DNA of 64,000 nucleotides from Siphonodentalium dalli. Its lineage: Eukaryota > Mollusca > Scaphopoda > Gadilida > Siphonodentaliidae. The stretch covers positions 18,293,739-18,357,738 of the forward strand of contig CP136062.1 of NCBI GenBank assembly GCA_032622095.1, read 5' to 3'. The position numbers were made by a program, and so were the translations under genes. Each line of letters begins with the position of its first letter. Within the stretch, counting starts at the first letter, position 1. The notes beneath the pieces were generated by a model. That model saw only the letters and a list, made by a program, of their open reading frames with translations. It was not told the DNA's origin and ran no database searches. Of the stretch, positions 22,256-34,639 are shown piece by piece.

Positions 22256-24159
22256 TCCCTTTTAAAAATTACCGTTATATAGTTGTATTGATGGACATAA
22301 CTTTCAAAACAATAAATTTTAATTTTAGTTTCTTTTTTGAATTTACCAGGACTATTTCAGTTGCATTGGTGAAAAATCATTTTCAAAAATTTAAATTTAA
22401 AAAACTAAATTTTGCAATACCACACTAAGCCCCAATACGAACGGTATCTACAATATTTGTCTAATTGTACATAATTTAGCTGACCTCTTTGTCTTCGATG
22501 GTGTCTGCATGGGGTTATATCATAATGCTATGAAGAAGCAATGTGTTTTCAAAATGTTTCATAATCAGCTGACCAACTTATCACTGACCATCGTGTTTTA
22601 AAAGTTGAAACTTGAATTGACCCATACGTTAATTAATTTCAATAAAGTATATAAAAATAAATATTATCGTAAAACTTATGGGAGGGCACTTGACATGAGG
22701 TCGAATATACACACACGCTGGTTATAACAGTAAATACCCTAACCCCCACCCACATCATGTAGATTAACAAAACTGACAATAAATAAGTTTCCGTGGACAC
22801 AATTGCCATGCTTGTAACGCCGACTATCAGTTTTAATATTTTATTCGTTTAATATATATAAAACATAATCACATATTTCTGTAAACAAAATATTGCAGAA
22901 AAATCAAATTTAAAATAGGGACATTTTGTGCTGAAGCCCTCTGCGCTGGTTACGGATATTGATTATACATCATGAAATAATTAGCAAAACGAAGCCATCC
23001 ATCCATCGAAATAGTTTCCATGTAACGAATTTCATCAGGTCAGAATATACTATTCTTTTAACACATATTAAATATTCAAATGTTCGTGTAAATATATTGG
23101 AGTAAAATCTATTGAAAGGTTCTGATCCGACACAACGTTCGAAGGTTTGTTTAAAACTAAACGGACATTGATACCAGACAAATTCTAAATTGAAACTAAA
23201 TTGAAGATTTATCAAAGGTCCCGTCAAGATATTTTCGATCTAACAAAAGGAAGGTGTAAATCTATAAGATTCAATAAATATATATAGTCATATGTTCCTG
23301 TCAAAATATTCGAGTTATTTAGTATTAAGTTAGCACCATTCTTGAAATAATGCTTGTGTATCGGCACCATTTCCGACTCTCATATATAAGTTATTTTTAT
23401 GAGTAATCGCGGTATATTGGTATCTTTACTTTCTCTCGGCCAATTTTTACAATCGACGGGTTGAATTTCGATAAAATTTCCGTTAAATAAAATGATGCTG
23501 CCAATCGCACAAAGGAATCACCGCGAGAATACCACGCAGCCAAGAACGATTATCGACGATTAACACGCATTAAGTAAAGTAATTGCCATGAAAATATAGC
23601 AGATAGACTGGGATCGACTACAGAATGGTAACTGTAGCAGTCGTGGCCAGTCCCAGATATGAAAGTAGAATGACTGCTATCTTCTGAGAAGAACCCATCG
23701 TACATGTATATCCATGGAATTGTCTTCCTAATGTATGGACAAATTAATGCCAAATCCGGTATCGGTATCTCTTTGATTTCACCTCATCACGCCAGAGGTC
23801 ATAAATCAGCCAGTGCCCAGATGCCACGAACTTGTCGATGCGGCCTCGTTTGTTGTAACTCGATATAAGGTTATCAATTAGCCTGATAGAAATTTATCCT
23901 GTGTGTGTTCCAATATTGATGTCCAGCTTTATATGTATGAATAGTTTCGTAAATTCCAATCTAAAATGCAATTGTACTTGAATTGTGAATAGAGACCGAT
24001 GGTGCTTGTATTTAAACAATTATTGTGTAATTTTGTGTACGGAAGTACACCAGAGCCGATAGTAAGATTATCCCTCTGACTATATGTTTGTACTGATTTG
24101 TGTAACCAGTCAGATTTGGCTCCCATTACTCCCAATTGTCAGAAGCTGTTAATGAATAA
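22256..24159. other. No recognisable feature
   Basis: AT-rich, with stops in all frames. No inverted or tandem structure was noticed. The 85-codon minus-strand frame at 22970-23227 and the 67-codon frame at 23550-23753 are unrecognised and probably chance. Confidence 0.4.
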
Positions 24160-24513
24160 AATTATCTTGGAATTCAGTTTAGTAATACTGGTAAATTCAT
24201 ACATGGTTCACAGCATGAGACGTTTCCGTTGCGCGCGAAGCGACCGCGATTTAAATGGGACGGACTGGCCTCATTTCGGTTTCGGGAAGAGTTTAACACA
24301 CCAGATGGTCTGGGCAATTTGCGAAAAATACTTGAAGATTAAGAAAGCTCCTCAAAAGTGCTCGTAACCAAGATCAATGCTACGATGCGTGTTATTGCTG
24401 CTAGGTCCCTCAAGCGACAACCTAATGAAATTACGTGTGGTATATGTGGTTGGGCCGCAAATAAAACCGACGTGTGCCGCCACATGTGTTGTTTATCCAG
24501 CTTAATTGGCTAA
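24160..24513 (+). pseudogene. LINE-like C-terminal zinc-knuckle remnant
   Basis: One frame is open from 24160 to a TAA at 24340-24342, then open again to a TAA at 24511. The first part reads ...RPRFKWDGLASFRF, FREEFNTPDGLGNLRKILED. The second reads KVLVTKINATMRV, IAARSLKRQPNEI and then CGICG, KTDVCRHMCC, a C-x2-C...H-x3-C knuckle like that ending many LINE pol proteins and similar in layout to the knuckle at 5651-5998. A single stop in about 115 codons suggests an old copy. It could instead be a host zinc-finger fragment. Confidence 0.4.
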
Positions 24514-24754
24514 TCGTAATTTTGTCATTAAATGAACTTGTCAGGACCATATAACACCAATAAAGACCCCGTTAATCTCGAGATTTTAACGGTAACTCCC
24601 AGCTGTAAATCCAAAAAAAAGATCTCGCGCACCCTCCCGGACCCTCCCCCAATTGAAATTTCCAACACAATAGGAACGCTTCAGTTGAGGACAGTCTAGA
24701 TGCTAGGATTAGCGATTTTCTTGTATAGTTTTAAAAATGTTCTCACCCCGGGCC

Positions 24755-25812
24755 GTTGGTTCAGTAATTCAAGAAATGATTAATCTTATTATATGTGCGC
24801 GTTAAGTGACAGCTAACGACATTCCAAGTGATATAGACAAGCACCTCGCAATATATATATATATAACTGCAGTAATACCACAATGGCCCCAATAACGCTA
24901 TGACATCACACCCGATATGTGACCCAAACAGAATATAGAGCAGGCCTACTGCCTCAGTACTGCTTCCATAGTTGGCTGCGGTGATCAACGAAAAAGAGCT
25001 ATATTTAAAGATGGTCTTTCTCTTTGTAAACATGTTTTATATAGTTACCGGGGTATAAACTATTAAATTTGAATCGAAGAACCCTGTCCGGAAATGCTTC
25101 TAACGATTAAAGGTACTCAATCCGATTGCGGGTGTAAGATGGATAACTCTAAAATCAAGTGGGTATTATTGTTAATAGTAACCACTTGATTTTCGTGTTA
25201 TCCATCTTACAACCGTAATTTATCCGTTTGAGCACATGGTTCTGATCCACATCTCCAAAAATTAACAAACTTCAAAACTCGATATCTGATCACTCTGAGC
25301 TTGATGGGTGGGTTCCTGGACTCGAATCTAATATTGTTTAACCCCGAACCCAAAGAAATAGTAATTTAGGGGTGCTTAATCGAATTGAGTACCTTTAATA
25401 TTAATATTAATATTTCGAATATGTTTTGGTCTAAAAACGTGTGGTTGTTTAGCTAACAAACATTAGTAGTTACTGATAACAGAGATCAGAAATTTTATTT
25501 TGTTACATATAAACATTAATTAGACTCATTATCGCTTATAACTTTGTAATAAAAAATACAAACAATCAACATGAAACAGTTGACGTTCGGAACATAGCTA
25601 TGGGACACCCTAATGGTCTATATCGCTATATGGTATCGCCTGAATGGTTTATTCTAAAAATAGAACTATAACGTGTCCCAATTAATCATCTCAATAGAAG
25701 TGATCAAATTATTCAGCCTCGCCAAAATAGATAATTGAAGACAGGGAACTAGAAAAAGGTCAAGCTATATAAAATTCACTGACCAAACGACAACTTTGAA
25801 GTCACATGTGCA
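24755..25812 (+). repeat. 1.05-kb duplicated segment, copy 1 (partner 48492-49540)
   Basis: Begins GTTGGTTCAGTAATTCAAGA and ends at GAAGTCACATGTGCAT. The two copies are nearly identical, with scattered substitutions and small differences in a TA run. Both contain the same TTAA MITE at the same place, so the segment was copied after that MITE inserted. Confidence 0.9.
25107..25398. mobile_element. TTAA-flanked MITE, AGGTACTCAATC family, short form
   Basis: TTAA lies at 25107-25110 and 25395-25398, with termini AGGTACTCAATCCGAT / ATCGAATTGAGTACCT. It contains an inner inverted repeat TGTAAGATGGATAAC / GTTATCCATCTTACA. Relative to the full form at 28670-29028 it lacks much of the left arm. Confidence 0.85.
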
Positions 25813-26145
25813 TGTACCAACTAAACGAGATGTGCCCTCCTGGATAAAAACAATGCCAATTTCAGCGAACCAAGGTAAAATATTTCTATTGTATGAAGCT
25901 GGGTATAAAATAATCCCGAAACCATGGGATAAGTCACATTGTACTTACCTGGTAGCAGAGTGCACACTGTTTGTGATTTGATGATAATGGGTTAACGGGT
26001 AATTTATATTCTCACTGGCGCCCAGTTTCCCATGTCCGACATACTGCCATAGAATTGGTTGCATAGCAATATCGATCGTTTTCACGTGTTATTTCAAATG
26101 GTCGATGGTATATTGTGTTGTGAACTTGTGAATACAAAGCTACCA
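25750..26145 (+). repeat. Dispersed repeat, copy related to 34640-35085
   Basis: Collinear matches with 34640-35085 include GACCAAACGACAACTT, TGCCAATTTCAGCGAAC, ATTGTACTTACC, AGAATTGGT-GCATAGCAATATC and a TATTT-AAATGGTCGATGGT line. A weaker match to 26155-26215 occurs at 36945-37000. No coding content. Confidence 0.7.
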
Positions 26146-26216
26146 AACAACAGGAATGTCAAGATATAAAATCAATACATTTCATACCACAGCCGCTTGC
26201 ATGCTGTTATATATGC

Positions 26217-26372
26217 CATCAACGTCGTTTTTCGGTTGATCTATGAGCGTATAGATCGATCAGTAGACGAATAACATACTGTATAATTCCGCGAAGCGGA
26301 TTATTCTAAGTATTTTATTCGTCTACTGATTGATCTATACGCTCATAGATCAACCGAAAAACGACGTTGATG
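26217..26372. mobile_element. Long hairpin element with GCGAAGC apex
   Basis: Arms 26217-26273 and 26309-26372 are near-perfect reverse complements (CATCAACGTCGTTTTTCGGT, TGATCTATGAGCGTATAGAT, CAGTAGACGAATA). The centre TTCCGC-GAA-GCGGA has five further pairs around GAA at 26293-26295. Non-coding. Confidence 0.85.
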
Positions 26373-28140
26373 ATTTATAATTACAACAGCGTTTGATAAT
26401 ATGTCGCATTTTTGTGAAAATATCTGTTATAAAACAGTAGACATTGGAGAGCAAATTTTGTCTCCCAACGAAAATTTTGATTGGGCCACTCTGGGGCGAG
26501 ATTAAAAATTGGCCGAGTTTAGCCTGAGTGACTTTGCTCTGAAAGTTTAATGTCAAGGTCGACAATGAATAACAAAATAATAAAAGTCATTGTTCACAAA
26601 CCACAGCAGTTAAACACGAGAACCAGAAATTGCAGATTTATTTACGCTTATTTTGCGAAATTGCTTTATTGTTTTGGTAAACACTGATAATGGACAGGGG
26701 TAATCAACTAATTTGATCTAGTTGTATTGCTAAAAATGATGAAAAGGGATAGTATCTTTATTATTTTTTGCTTTTCCTGAAACGTTTTAGTTCAAGCGAG
26801 AGACATTTTGTAACCAAGGAAGCGCGTCGTCAAGCTTCGGATTGGCTAATGATTCACCGGAAGCTACTTTTAGTTAAACTCGCCACAGAGACAATACTCT
26901 TTACATGTTAACCATTCGAATATTCCTACGCCGGTGACTCGTCTACTGCAATATATATGCACTGGTAGATTGGGTCACGCGCTAGCCTCTCGACCAATCA
27001 AATGCCCGCATTTCACCGAAAACGATACAGTTGTAAGTATATTGTGAGGGAGTTTATTGTTTAGTGTCCGTTTATTGAATTTGCAATTTTTGCAACCAAA
27101 TTATCGTCGCGTAAACTCACAGGTCTGTGCACCCGCGTATCACTAAGAGGTGTGTGGATAATCTTATATGTTTGCTTTGTGAGAAGAATATCAGTATGTT
27201 CAGTGACAACAGTTTCTATACAACGAAATTGAAAGCATCAAAAAATGTCGACTGAAAAAAAGTTTGTATCAACGGCTCGGTGAAAAATACGTTATGATTA
27301 CCAACTGGCCCGGTGTTAAAGTTTCCCCAAATTGGTATTCTTCATGAATTTAGGACACGTGGGGCAGAATATAGCATGTCAAATAAAACAACGGTCACAA
27401 GCTTCGTGCATAGTTCAGTCCTCAACGCAGGACTTACCGCTGCCAGACCTACACATAATGTGAAGAAATAGCACGTTTATTTATTTGAGAATTGTATAGG
27501 TTACATTTCATTCTACATTATTATGAGAAACTGAACTGTGCATTATAAGTCCATATTCATTTGAAAATCGTCTAGATCAAGCCAGAATGAATTGTAACTG
27601 ACAAAACTCTTCAATTAAAAATGTTAGATTGAATTGAGAAAATACACATGCCGCAGCGGTCAGACATACAATGTAGCGTAGCGAGGGGGCTGAACTCTGT
27701 TTTGCAGCTTGCAATGTGATGGTTATTCAACCGATTGGGCCCATGTGGTCGTCTGCTGGTCTTGATATATACATTGCTGGAGCCAATGTAGGCTATACAG
27801 GAATATTTGATCAAAATGGTTTCCCATATACGACAGTGTTAACGTTTCAGCCCAATTCACTGAATTTAAGCCTGCAGGCCACTCCAGTGATGTTTACCCA
27901 GCTATATTGACACCAGTTGATCACGAAAATCCAAGAAAAATCATAGGTCATGTGTATACTTTTTTAATTAAATCCCCAAGTGTACGGCTATCTCACAGCC
28001 AAATTATATCTAAAAAAACATAGAACTACAGTAGCTAGTTAAATAAATTTCCCACTCACAAATATCCATTCCCCCATTAATTCACCAGTTTAAATTATTT
28101 AGATATGATGTACAAATCAAATAAACAAGATTTCATCCTT
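26373..28140. other. No recognisable gene
   Basis: Contains scattered CCAAT-type words (about 26840 and 26990) but no convincing promoter or coding frame. The short frames at 27611-27910 are unrecognised. Confidence 0.35.
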
Positions 28141-28160
28141 TAAAAATGTGCCACATGTAT

Positions 28161-28298
28161 CAGGTGAAGGTCATTCTTCAGTTACCTTCACTTCCATCAT
28201 TCCATGGTGCACTCGCTCCCCGACTCTGGAACACATTTAGCTCCCTGATTCCTACAACTTCACCGGGTGGAGAGTTAGACTGTTGGCTGAATCGTTGA
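28161..28298 (+). pseudogene. Possible LINE C-terminal remnant (APRLWN motif)
   Basis: A 45-codon frame reads VKVILQLPSLPSFHGALAPR then LWNTFSSLIP. The A-P-R-L-W-N-x-(L/F)-P-like block is a hallmark of the C-terminal end of many LINE pol proteins. No upstream RT sequence is attached and the frame is short. Confidence 0.3.
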
Positions 28299-28669
28299 AC
28301 TGTCGGCACAAACTGTTGTTAATTCGCGCGCATATTGCTCCTGTATTTTGTTCCAATGAGGTGTTATTCGTGGAAAGAACGAATTTCGGTACCCCGATGT
28401 AGGCACAATGCACGGTATTAGTTCGTTCTTATACATTTATTAGCTCCCGGATTATATTTTAAGCAAGTTTGCATTATTTTTCTATTTTCCCTCCAGAAAT
28501 GAGATGGCCGACCATATGCAGAGACCGCTCAGATGTCACCGACTTTATTTCAGCATTGGAGTCAACAGTCAAGCTAAATAATAAACTAATACAATAATAA
28601 TGTTGAGTTCGAGTCATTGTTTATGTCATATTTAAGACTCAGTATGAGTGTTCATTGATTCAAACGCGC
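28299..28669. other. No recognisable feature
   Basis: Nothing repetitive or coding was noticed. Confidence 0.35.
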
Positions 28670-29028
28670 TTAAAGGTACTCAATCCGACTAAGCACCCCT
28701 AAATGACTATTTATTTGGCTTCTGGGGTAAAAACAAATATTTGATTCGAGTCGAGGACAAATTGCGGTTGTAAGATGGATAACTCAAGTGGTTACTATTA
28801 ACAATAATAACCACTTGATTTTAGAGTTAATCATCTTACATCCGCAATTTGTCTGTTCGAACACGTGGTTCTGGTCCACTTCTCCAAAAATTAACAAACT
28901 TCAAAAATCAATATCTGATCACTCTGAGCTTTGATGGGTGGGTTCCTCGACTCGAATCAACTATTGTTTACCCCCGAAGCCAAAGAAATAGTAATTTAGG
29001 GGGGCTTCATCGGATTGAGTACCTTTAA
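28670..29028. mobile_element. TTAA-flanked MITE, AGGTACTCAATC family, full-length form
   Basis: TTAA lies at 28670-28673 and 29025-29028. The terminal inverted repeats extend about 80 bp (AGGTACTCAATCCGA, CCCCTAAAT, TTTGGCTTC, GATTCGAGTCGAGGA), followed by the inner palindrome GTAAGATGGATAACTC. This copy keeps the left-arm sequence missing from 25107-25398 and 48836-49127. Confidence 0.85.
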
Positions 29029-29094
29029 TGCAGTGAGCCTAAACAAATTCTCATTTCGTGTGGCCATGTATCGAACGGAATGGCACATTGAGAT

Positions 29095-29225
29095 GTCCCT
29101 CAACTCAGATCAAGATTGAAAATCGTTGTCGGAGTGTAGAACCCACGCCAACCTCGTCTAGCCCAGACTACAATGATTGTACACAACATGCACGACCTAA
29201 CCATCTCGGCTACGGGGATCGACAT
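29095..29225 (-). mobile_element. tRNA-derived SINE head (Pol III promoter-like)
   Basis: On the minus strand CCCCGTAGCCGAGATGGTTA contains an A-box-like TAGCCGAGATGG (complement of 29201-29212). About 60 bp on, GTGGGTTCTACACTCC (complement of 29129-29144) resembles a B box. The spacing is longer than in a normal tRNA and no cloverleaf closes, so a decayed tRNA-derived SINE is more likely than a tRNA gene. No clear tail was found. Confidence 0.4.
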
Positions 29226-29720
29226 CATTAAAAAGGATAGTTGGGAAGCGTATCAGTCTGAACATGGGTTCAAATATTGACACAGGACGGATCTAATATT
29301 GAATTGGAACGGCAATTACACTATTGTATTAATGAATTAGTCGCCGCGTTTTTAAGGTCCGTGTTAAAATAACGCAGAGCTATTCGTGACCAATTACCTT
29401 CATTAACCAACCATGTCCTATTCATCACCAATCATCTTCTGCTATCAACCTCTTCCTCGTCACATGAAATCCAATGGTTCACTCGACCAGCATATAATGT
29501 CCGGGTACAGTCATTCTCATAACTGATGGCCGACAAAATAATAAATGAAGTACGAAAAGGAAAATGGCTTGGAACGAAGTTTCCAACGCATCAGTGACGG
29601 CAATCAAATTATATCACATGTCAGTCTCGCGCAAAACTCTACCCAAGATTGTGAATCTATTACGGGGATCACGGGGAGCTTGTAGCAAAAATAATTTGAA
29701 AATATACCTTATATACATAC
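29226..29720. other. No recognisable feature
   Basis: Nothing supported. Short frames at 29564-29752 are unrecognised. Confidence 0.35.
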
Positions 29721-29990
29721 CACATGGGGTGACAATGTTCGGTACGGAATAGCGTAGTACAGCCGTCACCGTTGAATTTCTGACTCACAGCAACGTTTAT
29801 GGTCGGATAAACGGCATTGTCGCGTATATTTCTACTTCCAACAGTGATAGAAAAACTCCTTACCATGTACAATGCTGTAGAATGCCGATATAAACCTGTT
29901 TTATACTTTCAAGTGGTAGAACTCTTTCTGATCGAACCATTAACATGGCCTGATTCGCCATTAATCGTGGGAAAATATTACCCTCTTTCT
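29721..29990 (-). pseudogene. Unrecognised gene fragment A (inverted partner of 30725-30960)
   Basis: The minus-strand frame reads HSTALYMVRSFSITVGSRNI then RDNAVYPTINVAVSQKFNG and CTTLFRTEHCHP, running into ATGTG|GTATGT, a consensus-like donor at 29721. An upstream match (CATGTTAATGGTTCGAT) extends to about 29985 but carries a TGA. Fragment B shares the pattern DNAVY...VSQK in the same frame at about 75% DNA identity without gaps. Conservation in one frame and a donor suggest an exon of a real, now broken gene family. I do not recognise the protein. Confidence 0.4.
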
Positions 29991-30724
29991 GATTGGTTGA
30001 TATTTATCGAAATTTATCAATACTTGGAAATTCTCAACTTGTTGTTGTTCAGTCTACACTCACAACCGCGTGTTCACGTTCTGAACTTTTGAAGCCAAGT
30101 AAAATGCCCAAAAACTTCTCCTTAAAGAATACTGACACGGTGACATGGTAAACAGAGTAGCCTTATTTACTATAAGTTTACTATTGCATAAGAAATGTAC
30201 CATATTATGTTGATATACTTGCCCAACTCAGATACAATTACAGGAATGTGTTTAGAATTCATGAAAGTGAAACGTGTAGAATGTACAGACAATTGTTGTG
30301 CTTTGGGGTCTTTGGTGCTGAAGTTGTCAGTTTATTATTACCATTGGCTGATATTCACAATGAAACTAACGAGAATTTCAAACAAAATACCCCATTTTAG
30401 AACAACCTTGACACTAAGTATCTAAAACTTTAGATAAATAATTTTAACTGTCATTCAATTGAATTATAGATATCTGAATTATATATTACATATTTATGAC
30501 AAATTATCAAAAAATTTAATTTAATCAATTACATAAATATTTTCCATGTGCTTTCTCAGTTGACACCCGATCTTTTCGCGGAAAGTGACATCATATTACA
30601 ATATGCTAGAAATTACACCACCTCGGCCGTAGTGTAGCCAGCATACTCCGAGTATTTACGCTGAATTTACGCCCGTTCATTCCATTCATCTCGTTGTAAT
30701 TTCATCACTCTTTGTAGCCGAGCG

Positions 30725-30960
30725 TAATGAATGGAATCGCCCCCTGTACAATTCATGTTAATGGTTCGATTCGAAGCAATGTTCTCACTTCAAAGTATAC
30801 AAAAGTTGTTTTTGGACATTCCACTGCATTTGGCGTGTAATGATATTTTCTTTCACTTTTGGAAGAAGAGAAACAAGCGACAATGCCGTTTACGCGGACA
30901 TAATCGGTTCAGTGAGTCAGAAATGCAACGAATTTACGGAATCGGAAACCGAACGATGTC
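30725..30960 (+). pseudogene. Unrecognised gene fragment B (inverted partner of 29721-29990)
   Basis: The plus-strand frame reads FSFTFGRRETSDNAVYADII then GSVSQKCN. Upstream, GHSTAF lies in a neighbouring frame, so there is a one-base shift near 30835. The donor present in fragment A is replaced here by a TA repeat (30970-30990). The pair forms an inverted repeat with arms of about 250 bp separated by about 0.75 kb. Function unknown. Confidence 0.4.
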
Positions 30961-30990
30961 TGACCTTGTCTATATATATATATATATGTA

Positions 30991-33783
30991 AACATTGTTT
31001 CTACAAAGTGCCTGTGATGGGGATATGTAATGCTACAGATTCTCCGTTGGAGAGTGGTGTCCCACATAAATGTCCATCTTCACCACTCCCTTGGAACCCG
31101 AAATTCCAAAATTGGTGAATCTTTATTCACCCCACTCCCTTGCATAGGTTGACATTTTTGGCTTGGGGTATTTTTGAAACCACTTTAAATCCTATTCACC
31201 CATTCCCCATATATATATATGTTGACATTTTCCTATATATCTGGTACCAAAAATTTCCAACTGTTGGGAATATTTAGATCCTGCAATCCATATGGTCGGA
31301 ATATTTACAACTGATAGACAATTCAGCCGGGAATTTTTGTTAAACAAATCGGATGAACCCAGAATTGTATTTGGCTCAAAGCACGTTTGTGTGCTATTCC
31401 TGCCAACCACAAGACAATTAGTCTCCGCATTTTCGACTGCAGATAATTCCGATTGGCCGGCATTTTGCAACTGAATCAAATATTACTCACAGTGGCTACA
31501 CCGTACAAACATATAATCGGAAGTTGGTTTCGCCAAGACAAAAAATTCTATTTTTAGAACATAAATACTATAGAAGAATCAAAACAACACCATAAAAACA
31601 AGTTTTCAGACCGTATAGACGGTTTCCCAACAGCAATACACGTCAGTATAAATTGTACATATACATTTGCCGATCGCAAGCGGGCTCCAGTTGAGCGAAG
31701 GACTCTTTTTTATAGATAAAAACGGCCTTTGATCACTTCAAAAAATAATTATATCGCGAAAATTCCCACTTCAAATGTCATTTTAACACATATACATCAT
31801 ATGTCGGAAATCCAACTATATCGCAACGGAAATGCCGTTATGTGTGCAACATATATTGACATTAACTTGGCTCGGTGCATTCACAATCTGAAAGTAGAGA
31901 CTATCTATTTGGACAACCCACTCGTCAGTCTCTGTACGCCTAGTTGTGTACGACGACAATCGTCGGTTGCGACGTTGTACAGGAATCGTACAGTAATGAT
32001 ATGTTCCTTTCGACCCATCCAAACATATAACTATATCTTCGAAATGTCACGCCATTGAACTTATAGACTCTGTCTGAATCAAACAAGGTATTCTTATTAA
32101 CATTTAGCGACTTTTATTCGACCCCGCAAGTAACAAACTGTATTTGGGGGTGGGGCTGTATGTTATATTATGTGATGAAATTGTGTATACGTGGGAATTT
32201 ACTAATAAAACATACAGGTCGTATGTGCACCATCGCCTTGTATTTACGGTGATGTGACGAAGGGGTCGTGACTGCGAGTGCCTCCTTGGGTATCACTACA
32301 TGGATATCGACTGGCCAGTCCCGAAAAGTCCTACAAGTGCTAGCTTCGAGTTGCACCTCTTGGGTTGGAATTTTCCGGCAGAGACTCACAGACAAACGAT
32401 TGGAGAAAATTACCCCCAACCCCACCCTGCCCATTTGTAGTTCGATTTAGATTTATATTGAAAACCCAAAACAATGGGGGTAGATAGCGCTCGCACATCA
32501 CAAAGTCCCTGGATACATGACTATATATGCCCACATTTTAGACACAGTGTCTCCAATAAAACCACAGATGTCCACATAAGTAGACTTGGCTAAGATATGT
32601 GTGGATAACACATATTGTGTCACAATTGGGATGACAATATCGCAATTGTCAATGTTCGTTACCTGGAGAGATAGACTGTATTTTACGGTTCAATGTGCCT
32701 AAATATATCTTCTGATCATCATATCGATCTGAAAAAGTGTGTTATGTTCGGGAGTACCCGGTTAAGAGAGATGTCATGCGATGTCGATTTCGGTTGTACA
32801 TGCATATTTCAGTTTCATGTCGCTTAAATCAACAAATCACTCTAAGTGCTGATAACGAACATTCATGACTTGAGGTTTTATGTTTTTCAATAAGTTCAAT
32901 TCTACATTATTATATTATGTTTACTTAATTTTATTTGAAATGCTTTTGGTACTTGAAAAGATAGAGTTTCATCTCTTGTATCACCGGAAAACGAGAAGTA
33001 ATCTGCAAGATAGGTATACATGTAGAGCAGAAGTATTCATTTGCGTACCATGCTTTACGATGAACTACATCATGTAATTCAATGTCATAATACATTTGTA
33101 AATAGATTTCAAATACACTTCAATATTTCAGCACGGTATCTATTGAAACACAGAGTTACGTTCGGTGCTTGAACATATAAGAACAAATTTTGTCGAGAAA
33201 TCGGAAAACGGATGTGGAAGGGAACAATGCCTTCGTCGTGTGATTGAAGGTTAATACTGACCATCGGGAGGCGGAACATGTCAAATGTGGAAACCTAATT
33301 CATGGTTTCGTCATTGCATACAAATCCCATCATCACAACTTGACGTACATTTTTCTTTTGACAACTAGTGATCAGCAACTTAAACAACTAGGCGTACAGA
33401 TACTGACGAGTGGGGTGTCCAAATAAAAATAATCTACACTTCAATGTGCAATTATGTAAGACGGATAAGACACTAAATGTCGGCTTTTAATCTATAGTGT
33501 CAAGTTATCTATTAGTATAAATATTCGGCCATTTTCAAACATTTCGTCACACAGAAAACAATCTAGAATATGAACGCTGTTTCAGTTTGTAAAAGCAGTT
33601 TAAAGACCCACTTAATTTTCGAACCCTCTGATAATTTTATATAAAATATATGCCATATTATAATTATACCATTTTAAAGAGGAAGCTCTAAAACATTGTA
33701 TCATCAACTTATTCTGTGTAATAAACTGTGAACTTGTTTTTGTTGAGATATCGATTTGGGTTCTGTGATCAAGTTTCATTATT
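30991..33783. other. No recognisable gene
   Basis: Holds short TA runs (30970-30990, 31206-31222) and a small direct repeat TTCACC...CACTCCCTTG (31079-31145). The 109-codon frame at 31729-32058 is unrecognised and has no splice or repeat support. Confidence 0.35.
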
Positions 33784-33843
33784 TTCAATGGAAGGGGAAA
33801 AACTCAATATATTTAAATATAGAGTTATTCCCCTTCCATTGAA
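33784..33843. repeat. Short hairpin, 22-bp arms
   Basis: TTCAATGGAAGGGGAAAAAC and its reverse complement flank an AT-only centre (AATATATTTAAATATA). Unlike the other hairpins it lacks a GAA tip. Confidence 0.75.
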
Positions 33844-34639
33844 TATAAACTACAGTTTGAATTATGTTGCATTTTGGAAGCCATAACGGGGAAAATGATT
33901 TTATGATTTCAGCTAGTTTATATTACTCTATGGGCTCCTTCTGAGCCACAGACGTTCCAAATGATGATGAATTATATTATTTTAATAATATTTTATGGCA
34001 TAGATTGTTATTAAAACCGTATATCAAGGCACTATAAAAAATAATCAGTGACATGAAATCCGAATATCATACATGTATAGGCTACTTAATTGGTGTTAAT
34101 CGGTGTCCAATCTGAGATGCCGACACACCGCTAACCGTATAATAGGTGTCGATTAAGCGACAAAACAGGACCGTTTCCATAGTGACAAGGCGACAAGTTT
34201 TCTTGTGTTTTCTCATGAATGCCAGAGAAATGGTGAGATCAATGACACTCTTAGAAACGACGACAGAAAACTGTTTATTACTAAAACATACTTTTGAAGT
34301 CGCATCGACCAATATGAAACAAGAAAATCACATATCTGAATTTGAAAACATGTGCGTATTCAGTGATAACTTAAATAAATCAAGTAATTTATTCGCGTTT
34401 TTTTTAAATAAGATTTTTTTATTTTCAAGAAAATATGAATACAAAAAATGTAAATATGACAAAAAGTATTTAATCAAAGCATGGCACAAACCGACCTGGA
34501 AAATCGGGACAACGCGACCCACAATAAGGCCGAGCGGGTGGTCCATGTGGTCCCGGTTCCGGAGCGTTTTGCCGAAAAATTAGACGCGATCAACTCACAA
34601 CAGACTCACAACAAAAAAATCAAAAATTAAGAAAATGTC
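33844..34639. other. No supported feature
   Basis: A 145-codon frame (34146-34583, plus) is unrecognised, lysine- and phenylalanine-rich in its second half from AT-rich DNA, and has no homologous copy in the window. Confidence 0.35.

Noticed and set aside
29095-29225. Functional tRNA gene
   Set aside because: The A-to-B spacing is too long and the acceptor and T arms do not pair, so a SINE remnant was preferred.
34146-34583. 145-codon plus-strand reading frame
   Set aside because: No recognisable domain, biased composition from AT-rich DNA, no splice signal and no homologous copy to test.
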